Assembly (NCBI RefSeq): GCF_014641945.1
Contig: NZ_BMIJ01000005.1
Location: forward strand, 124,001-188,000
Source of the DNA: Marinobacterium zhoushanense
GTDB lineage: Bacteria; Pseudomonadota; Gammaproteobacteria; Pseudomonadales; Balneatricaceae
Reading direction: 5' to 3'
Length of the DNA: 64,000 nt
The notes below the pieces were generated by a model, which was not told where the DNA came from, made no database searches, and saw only the letters and a program-made list of their open reading frames with translations. The translations under genes and the position numbers were made by a program. Shown piece after piece: positions 58,694-64,000 of the stretch (positions are counted from its first letter, which is position 1; every line of letters begins with the position of its first letter).

Positions 58694-59674
58694 ATGAATC
58701 ACTCAACGACTCTCACCGTCCAGAAAGCCTCTACTATGAATGTGGCCCCAGAGCAGAGACTCCAGTACTGGGACCAGTTCAATGCAAATCACTTTGTTGG
58801 TATCCGCAGCTCTTCTTACGTGCCAGAGGGACTGTCCGCAACGCAGCAAAGCCTGCACATGGACGACATGAAAGTGAGCTGGATAGAAGGTAATGGCCAT
58901 GTGGTTGAACGGGATCAGGCACTCGTTCGTGCTGTGCCGAAGGAGTCAGTTCTGGTCTCGATCGGCATGGGCAAAAATGCCTTTTTCTATCAGGGCAAGG
59001 ACTGCGCGATGCTCGATGACCAGTATGCTTTGCTCTATCGCACCGACAAACCCTATCTGGTGGGCTTTACCAATCAGATGAGCCAACTCACCATCGATAT
59101 TCCTTTTGAAAAATTTCGGCAGCGTTGCCAGCGCGACCTTGATAGCCCGCTACGTATTGATACAGAAGACCGTTTGGTCAAGTTGTTGATTCGCAACTTG
59201 TGTCGCCAGGTCATTCTTTTCATGCAGGCACCGGATGCCGATGAGGCTGAAGCATTCCAGCGTAAAGCTTGGCGGCTGATTGAGGCCATGTTGGGGAGGC
59301 AGGAGTCAACGAGCGACGGGTCATCCGTCGCTTTGCATCATCGGCTGATGGCCAAGCAGTACATGGATGAGCATTTGAGCAGACCTGACCTGGGAGTCGA
59401 AGAGGTGGCTGCTGCATTGGGAATTTCTGGCCGCCATCTGAACCGCCTGTTTTCTGAAGAGGAATTAACACCGCATCAGTACCTTCTGGAGCAGCGTTTG
59501 CAGCTGGCGTGGAATCTGTTAACGCATCCTAGCCGTCATGGATATGGTATTGCCGACGTGGCTTACCAGTGTGGATTTTCCAGTCAGGCCCATTTCGCAC
59601 GGGTATTCCGCCGGCACTTTGGGCTGACGCCAACCGATGCGCGGCAGAAAAACGCTTGCCAGCCTCCCTGCTGA
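58694..59674 (+). CDS. AraC-family regulator of the radA-side cluster
   Basis: 326 residues. An AraC-binding-like domain (NpdR/FeaR/AraC_binding_2 style) covers about 20-200. The C-terminal HTH_18 domain has LGVEEVAAALGISGRHLNRLF and GIADVAYQCGFSSQAHFARVF. It is divergent from the cupin gene with a 237-base gap and likely activates the cupin-MFS-dehydrogenase unit. The gap contains a TTGACA hexamer at about 58624 but no well-spaced -10. Codons look less GC-rich than in flanking housekeeping genes (by eye only). Confidence 0.87.
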   Translation: MNHSTTLTVQKASTMNVAPEQRLQYWDQFNANHFVGIRSSSYVPEGLSATQQSLHMDDMKVSWIEGNGHVVERDQALVRAVPKESVLVSIGMGKNAFFYQGKDCAMLDDQYALLYRTDKPYLVGFTNQMSQLTIDIPFEKFRQRCQRDLDSPLRIDTEDRLVKLLIRNLCRQVILFMQAPDADEAEAFQRKAWRLIEAMLGRQESTSDGSSVALHHRLMAKQYMDEHLSRPDLGVEEVAAALGISGRHLNRLFSEEELTPHQYLLEQRLQLAWNLLTHPSRHGYGIADVAYQCGFSSQAHFARVFRRHFGLTPTDARQKNACQPPC

Positions 59675-59739
59675 GCAACAGCGCAGATGTTCAGTTTCAG
59701 AGGCTGGCCTAATGGGCAGGTTCTGATGTTATTTGGCGG

Positions 59740-59785
59740 GGTGGTGGCTGTAGATAAACTCGCCGATGCCTAGGACGCGTTATGA
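59740..59785 (+). pseudogene. Remnant of a radA 3' end
   Basis: These 46 bases align without gaps to the last 46 bases of radA (54631-54676), 35 of 46 identical. Translation gives VVAVDKLADA, a TAG stop, then DAL and TGA, against VVAVDKLSDALDAI in the intact gene. Similarity ends abruptly upstream of 59740. The remnant ends three bases before the stop codon of the convergent PilZ gene, which is where the ancestral radA probably ended. Confidence 0.85.
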
Positions 59786-59788
59786 GCC

Positions 59789-60163
59789 TTAACCGGCGTC
59801 CGGGAACAGCGCTTCCAGTTCACGCTCGAGCATCGCCTCGTCACCGAGGTTGAGCTCCACCAACCTACGCAGATGGCTGATGCTCTCGATATCCATGTCG
59901 CCTGCGCGGAAACCGTACTGGGTTCCGCTGAGATGAGTCACCGAACCGGGCATGCGGATCAGGATGTCGCTGGCCAGATAGATGTGCAGCTCGGCTTCGC
60001 CCTGCAGCTCCAAGGCTAGCGGGCGGGAGGACTCGATCAGCGCACCGCGCAGCGATATATCGACCAGTTGCACCTCGGCAGGGCCCGCCGCGGAGTGCAG
60101 CTCGCAACCGGCGTCAAACCGGATACGGCTGAAGCGGCGGCGTTCATCTTGGGTGGCGGTCAC
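59789..60163 (-). CDS. PilZ-domain c-di-GMP receptor protein
   Basis: 124 residues consisting of one PilZ domain. The ligand motifs RRRFSRIRF (RxxxR) near residue 8 and DISLRGALIES (DxSxxG) near 44 are intact, so c-di-GMP binding is expected. In Pseudomonas a similar single-domain PilZ gene lies next to radA. Here it is next to the radA remnant, and a diguanylate cyclase gene is divergent from it. Confidence 0.9.
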   Translation of the reverse strand: MTATQDERRRFSRIRFDAGCELHSAAGPAEVQLVDISLRGALIESSRPLALELQGEAELHIYLASDILIRMPGSVTHLSGTQYGFRAGDMDIESISHLRRLVELNLGDEAMLERELEALFPDAG

Positions 60164-60324
60164 GTTCTCTCCTCGCTAATCCGTCAGGGGTGCAGCCATG
60201 TTAGTACAACCGGCTTTGGCCGGAAAAGGCTTCTGTGCAGATCTATGGCCTGGATCATGCCTTTTTAAGCCAAAAAGCGCTATCGTGATCCGTTTTCGTC
60301 AACCAGCGTAGGGATGCGGGAAGG

Positions 60325-61488
60325 ATGTGGCAAAAAATGCTCGATGTACTTTCACTTGCGCGTCACACGCGTTATTTCAATCAAACGCGGAGCTTTTTGA
60401 TCTTCCAGCGAATCAGGCTGCTGACCCTGCTGCTGGCAGTGCTGCAGACCGGCTGGGTCCTGGTCGACCAGCTGTTGTTGCCCACTCAGATACAAGCGCC
60501 GATCGCCCTCGGGCGCTTCGTTTCCGGGGTGGCGTTGCTGGCGCTGCTGTTCTGGTACCAGAGACCCTATGATCTGCGCTTTGCGTTGGCGCGGCTGTTT
60601 CTGCTGCTGGCGATCCTGTCGGCGTTTCAGACCTGGAGCAATCTGCTGCTACTCGACGCCGGGCATATGTCCGCCGTAGCTGGATATCAGTTCTTTCCCT
60701 TCATGATCGTGACCATGCTGGCGATCTTCCCGCTGACCATCGTCGAAGTGAGCGTGGTCACCGCTGTGGTGATCCTGGTCGAACTGGTGACCCAGATATC
60801 GACCCAGAGAGTGGGGATGATCGACGAGATCAACGACCTCTGGCTGCTGCTGGTGCTGGGTGTCATCGCCGGTTGGGCCGCGGTCAACCAGCTGTCGATG
60901 CTGCTGGGCCTGTATCGTCAGGCCACGCGCGATGCGCTGACCGGGTTGGCCAACCGGCGCCAGGTGATGGAGCAGCTCGAGGGGGATGTGGAGTATGCCC
61001 GCGAGCGGGGTGAGTCGATCTCGATCCTGCTATTCGACCTGGACAAGTTCAAGGGCTTCAACGACAACTACGGTCATGCTGCCGGCGACATTGTACTCAA
61101 GCAGTTTGCCAAGATCCTGCGCAAACAGGCACGGGGCAAGCGTGATCTGGCCGGACGTTTTGGCGGCGAGGAGTTTCTGACCATTCTGCCCGGTGCGGAT
61201 GGTGCGGCTGCCTGTATTGCGGCAGAGGAGGTCTGCAACAGCTGTCGTCAAACCCGGGTCAGGATCCCCAGCGGTGAGGTGGTTGGTTTCACCACCAGTA
61301 TCGGTATCGCTACCCTTGAACCGGGTGAATCCTCTTCGGAACTGCTGCGCCGCGCGGACGAGGCACTCTATCTGGCCAAGGCCAGGGGGCGGGATGGTTA
61401 TCGGCTAGCGGGAGCGGAGGATGTGGATAGTGCGGCTACCGCGGCGAAGTCGGTAGCGGAGAGGGAACCGGCGCTGCTCGTTGACTGA
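60325..61488 (+). CDS. Membrane-bound diguanylate cyclase (GGDEF)
   Basis: 387 residues. About six membrane helices occupy residues 20-195. The GGDEF domain follows from about 205 (DALTGLANRRQVMEQLEG, ISILLFDLDKFKGFND) with the active-site GGEEF in AGRFGGEEFLTILPG. The inhibitory RxxD site is not canonical: the position three before the Asp is Gly (GKRD). It should make c-di-GMP from GTP, with a sensor in the membrane. It starts 161 bases from the divergent PilZ receptor gene, so the two may work together. Confidence 0.9.
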   Translation: MWQKMLDVLSLARHTRYFNQTRSFLIFQRIRLLTLLLAVLQTGWVLVDQLLLPTQIQAPIALGRFVSGVALLALLFWYQRPYDLRFALARLFLLLAILSAFQTWSNLLLLDAGHMSAVAGYQFFPFMIVTMLAIFPLTIVEVSVVTAVVILVELVTQISTQRVGMIDEINDLWLLLVLGVIAGWAAVNQLSMLLGLYRQATRDALTGLANRRQVMEQLEGDVEYARERGESISILLFDLDKFKGFNDNYGHAAGDIVLKQFAKILRKQARGKRDLAGRFGGEEFLTILPGADGAAACIAAEEVCNSCRQTRVRIPSGEVVGFTTSIGIATLEPGESSSELLRRADEALYLAKARGRDGYRLAGAEDVDSAATAAKSVAEREPALLVD

Positions 61489-61510
61489 GCCGCGCCGGTG
61501 TTGAGCGGGA

Positions 61511-63169
61511 TCAGCTCATGCGCTTGTACTTGATGCGCTCCGGCTGGTGGTCCTTGCCGTAGCGGCGCTTGTAGTCCTCGGCGTACTCGGTGTAGTTGCC
61601 CTGGAAGAACTCCACCTTCGATTCACCCTCGTAGGCGATCATGTGGGTGCAGATACGGTCGAGGAACCAGCGGTCGTGCGAGATCACCACGGCACACCCG
61701 GGGAATGCCAGCAGCGCTTCCTCGAGCGCACGCAGGGTCTCGATATCCAGGTCGTTGGTCGGCTCGTCGAGCAGCAGCACGTTGCCGCCCTCTTTCAGCA
61801 ACTTGGCCATGTGCAGGCGGTTGCGCTCACCCCCGGACAGGTCCTTGACGAACTTCTGCTGGTCGGAACCCTTGAAGTTGAAGCGACCGCAGTAGGCGCG
61901 CGCCGGGGTCTGATAGGTGCCGACGGTGATGATATCCTGGCCGTCGGAGATCTCCTGGAACACGGTGTTGTTGCCGTTCAGCTCGCGGGACTGGTTGACG
62001 TAGGCCAACTGCACGGTGGAACCCAGCTCGACCTCGCCGGAGTCCGGCTTCTCCTCGCCGGTGATCATCTTGAACAGGGTCGACTTACCGGCACCGTTGG
62101 GGCCGATGATGCCGACGATGGCACCGGGCGGAATCGAGATGTTCAGGTTCTCGAACAGCAGCTTGTCGCCGAACGACTTGGTCACGTCCTTCAGCTCGAT
62201 CACCTTGTCACCCAGGCGTGGGCCGGGCGGAATGTAGATCTCCTGGGTCTCGTTGCGCTGCTGGAACTCGCGGGAGTTCATCTCTTCGAACGCCTTCAGT
62301 CGCGCCTTGGATTTGGTCTGACGGCCCTTGGCACCCTGGCGAACCCACTCCAGCTCCGATTTCATCGCCTTGATATGAGCAGCTTCGGACTTGGCTTCCT
62401 GCTCCAGACGCTGCTCCTTCTGCTCCAGCCAGCTGGAGTAGTTACCCTCCCAGGGGATACCGCGCCCGCGGTCCAGCTCCAGAATCCAGCCGGCAGCGTT
62501 GTCGAGGAAGTAACGGTCGTGGGTGATCGCCACCACGGTTCCGGGGTACTCCTGCAGGAAGCGCTCGATCCAGGCGATCGACTCGGCGTCCAGGTGGTTG
62601 GTCGGTTCGTCCAGCAGTAGCATATCCGGGTGATCGAGCAGTAGGCGGCACAGTGCCACGCGGCGGCGCTCACCACCGGACAGGTGCTCGACTTTGGCGT
62701 CCCAGGGCGGCAGACGCATGGCATCGGCGGCGCGCTCCAGCGCCTGGTCCAGGTTGTGACCGTCTTTCGCGGTGATCAGGTTCTCCAGTTCCGCCTGTTT
62801 CTTCGCCAGTTCGTCGAAGTCGGCATCCGGGTCGGCGTAGGCGGCATAGACCTGGTCCAGCTCGGCCAACGCGTTCTTCACGTCGGCCACCGCCTCTTCG
62901 ATGATCTCGCGTACGGTCTTGGAGTTGTCGAGCTCCGGCTCCTGCGGCAGGTAGCCGACCTTCATGTTCGGCATCGGCCGTGCTTCGCCGATGTAGTCCT
63001 TGTCGACGCCGGCCATGATCCGCAGCAGGGTAGATTTACCCGCACCGTTCAGACCCAGCACACCGATCTTGGCGCCGGGAAAGAAGGACAGGGAGATATC
63101 TTTGAGAATTTCGCGCTTCGGCGGTACCACCTTGCCGACGCGGTTCATCGTGTATACGTACTGGGCCAT
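61511..63169 (-). CDS. ettA: EttA, ABC-F energy-dependent translational throttle protein
   Basis: 552 residues, start at 63169 (MAQYVYTMNRVGKVVPPKRE). Two ABC domains with Walker A GLNGAGKSTLL and GPNGAGKSTLF, and signatures LSGGERRRVALC and LSGGERNRLHMAK, flank an arm domain and the basic linker that touches P-site tRNA (RQGAKGRQTKSKARLKAFEEM). It has no membrane part; it binds the ribosomal E site and gates the first peptide bond by the ATP/ADP ratio. The frame is open far upstream (to 63940) but that is antisense to the Hsp20 gene and not part of the protein. Confidence 0.97.
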   Translation of the reverse strand: MAQYVYTMNRVGKVVPPKREILKDISLSFFPGAKIGVLGLNGAGKSTLLRIMAGVDKDYIGEARPMPNMKVGYLPQEPELDNSKTVREIIEEAVADVKNALAELDQVYAAYADPDADFDELAKKQAELENLITAKDGHNLDQALERAADAMRLPPWDAKVEHLSGGERRRVALCRLLLDHPDMLLLDEPTNHLDAESIAWIERFLQEYPGTVVAITHDRYFLDNAAGWILELDRGRGIPWEGNYSSWLEQKEQRLEQEAKSEAAHIKAMKSELEWVRQGAKGRQTKSKARLKAFEEMNSREFQQRNETQEIYIPPGPRLGDKVIELKDVTKSFGDKLLFENLNISIPPGAIVGIIGPNGAGKSTLFKMITGEEKPDSGEVELGSTVQLAYVNQSRELNGNNTVFQEISDGQDIITVGTYQTPARAYCGRFNFKGSDQQKFVKDLSGGERNRLHMAKLLKEGGNVLLLDEPTNDLDIETLRALEEALLAFPGCAVVISHDRWFLDRICTHMIAYEGESKVEFFQGNYTEYAEDYKRRYGKDHQPERIKYKRMS

Positions 63170-63376
63170 CCAGACGAACCTCTGGTTTTGATATCGGTGA
63201 AATAAAACGGATAGGTGAATTCTACCCGTACGGAAAAGTGAAAGCCATTTGCGCCCGGTCAATCCCTGAGCTGGCGAAGGCACGGACCGCTTTCTATATT
63301 CAGGTTGGATAGTGCAGGGGGGCGCGATGCTCCAGCTGCATAACCTGATAACAACAGCTAAATAGGGGGTGATCTT

Positions 63377-63799
63377 ATGGCCAAGAATCTGACCCGTTTC
63401 GGCAGTCTGTTCGACGATACGTTTTTCGACGATCTGTTTCGGCCGCTGGCTGTGCGCGGCAGTGGCGAGAAGGTGCCGGCTATCGATGTCCACGAAACCG
63501 ATACCGAGTACAAGGTATCCGTCGACCTGCCGGGCGTGAAGAAAGAGGATATCCAGGTCAGCCTGGAAAACGGCATCCTCAGCGTTAAGGCGGAAACCCG
63601 CCGCGAAGAGAAAGAGGAGAAAGAGGGCAAGCTGATCCGTCAGGAGAGGCATATCGGCCAGTTCCTGCGTCAACTCAGTGTCGGTGCCGATGTGGATCCG
63701 GCTGCAGTGAAGGCCAGCTTCAATGATGGCGTTTTGGCGTTGACCCTGCCCAAGCGCGCTAAAGAGGCGCCCGAAGGCGTCAATATCTCCGTCGAATAG
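63377..63799 (+). CDS. Hsp20-family small heat-shock chaperone
   Basis: 140 residues with an alpha-crystallin domain at about 35-130: VPAIDVHETDTEYKVSVDLPGVKKEDIQVSLENG in family order (short diagnostic parts are DLPGVKKEDI and FNDGVLALTLPK, the A-x-x-x-n-G-v-L box). The short acidic C-terminal tail lacks an I-x-I motif apart from VNISVE. GGGGGTGAT before the ATG is a strong ribosome binding site. I looked for a sigma-32 promoter in the 207-base gap upstream and saw no convincing one; TATATT at 63295 is a possible -10. Confidence 0.93.
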   Translation: MAKNLTRFGSLFDDTFFDDLFRPLAVRGSGEKVPAIDVHETDTEYKVSVDLPGVKKEDIQVSLENGILSVKAETRREEKEEKEGKLIRQERHIGQFLRQLSVGADVDPAAVKASFNDGVLALTLPKRAKEAPEGVNISVE

Positions 63800-63811
63800 G
63801 GTTACAGAAAC

Positions 63812-63848
63812 CATGCGGCGAGGCTCCCTCGCCGCATGAATTTCCCTC
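63812..63848 (+). terminator. Hairpin/terminator after the Hsp20 gene
   Basis: CATGCGGCGAGG (63812-63823) and CCTCGCCGCATG (63827-63838) are perfect 12-base arms around CTC. The following AATTTCCC has only a short T stretch, so termination is likely but may be incomplete. Confidence 0.7.
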
Positions 63849-63987
63849 CTACCCGACTGACAGCTTTTCACGTGCCACGCGGTTAGTTTTTCGACTATAA
63901 TGCTCGCCTTTTCACGGCCGTTCAGGTCAGTAGGCCGCATCAGGTCTGCTGCCGGTGCCGACGACGTTGCTCAATCAGGGGACAGTA

Positions 63988-64000
63988 ATGTTTAGCAAAG
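63988..64000 (+). CDS. Start of a further gene, cut by the window end
   Basis: An ATG at 63988 follows CAGGGGACAGT, a plausible ribosome binding site, and reads MFSK before the window ends. Too short to identify; whether it is a real gene depends on the next sequence. Confidence 0.35.

Noticed and set aside
63170..63940. N-terminal extension of EttA by about 257 residues
   Set aside because: It is antisense to the Hsp20 gene; EttA homologues begin at MAQYVYTM.

Overview
The window is chromosomal DNA of a GC-rich gammaproteobacterium. The gene order rpmE / nuclease / malic enzyme / ponA <> pilMNOPQ-aroK-aroB-damX-gltB-gltD ... hemE, with priA-argS-SPOR protein-hslV-hslU and ubiE-ubiJ on the other side, is the order remembered from Pseudomonas. 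Other traits (separate DUF971 gene, no pha genes next to hslU, HemJ-type protoporphyrinogen oxidase, PutA without a DNA-binding domain) fit a marine Oceanospirillales/Pseudomonadales relative better than Pseudomonas itself. Genus assignment is inference only. No rRNA, tRNA, CRISPR array, integrase or transposase was seen.

Layout. 1-9.0 kb: housekeeping genes, almost all on the minus strand (priA, argS, SPOR protein, hslVU, DUF971, ubiE, ubiJ), plus the end of a hemJ-like gene on the plus strand. 9.0-11.7 kb: rpmE, a secreted SNase-like nuclease and a short malic enzyme. 11.7-22.4 kb: ponA, divergent from the type IV pilus alignment operon pilMNOPQ, which runs on into aroK, aroB and damX. 22.6-28.6 kb: glutamate synthase gltB-gltD.

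28.6-47.9 kb is an accessory block between gltD and hemE, which are neighbours in Pseudomonas. It has two modules. The first (28.65-41.1 kb) is a XylR/DmpR-type sigma-54 activator divergent from a seven-gene operon: aryl-aldehyde dehydrogenase, DUF1302, DUF1329, YCF48-type beta-propeller, RND/MMPL transporter, HSL-family esterase, and zinc aryl-alcohol dehydrogenase. A full-consensus sigma-54 promoter and an upstream palindrome lie in the divergent gap. Enzyme content and regulator match the aryl-ester (are) pathway known in Acinetobacter, here with a four-gene envelope module inserted between the dehydrogenase genes. The second module (41.4-47.9 kb) is proline catabolism: an AraC-family regulator, PutA, a free-standing protein that looks like the C-terminal domain normally fused to long PutAs, and PutP.

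47.9-54.7 kb: hemE, beta-carbonic anhydrase, a YeiH-type transporter with a divergent LysR regulator, metY and radA. 54.7-59.7 kb is a small insertion at the 3' end of radA: a decayed SDR gene, a butanediol-dehydrogenase-like gene, an MFS transporter, a DAD-type cupin and an AraC regulator. A second, diverged copy of the last 46 bp of radA lies at its far end, next to a PilZ gene, so the block appears to have entered exactly at the radA terminus. 59.8-64 kb: PilZ protein, a GGDEF protein, ettA, an Hsp20 chaperone, and the first codons of a further gene.
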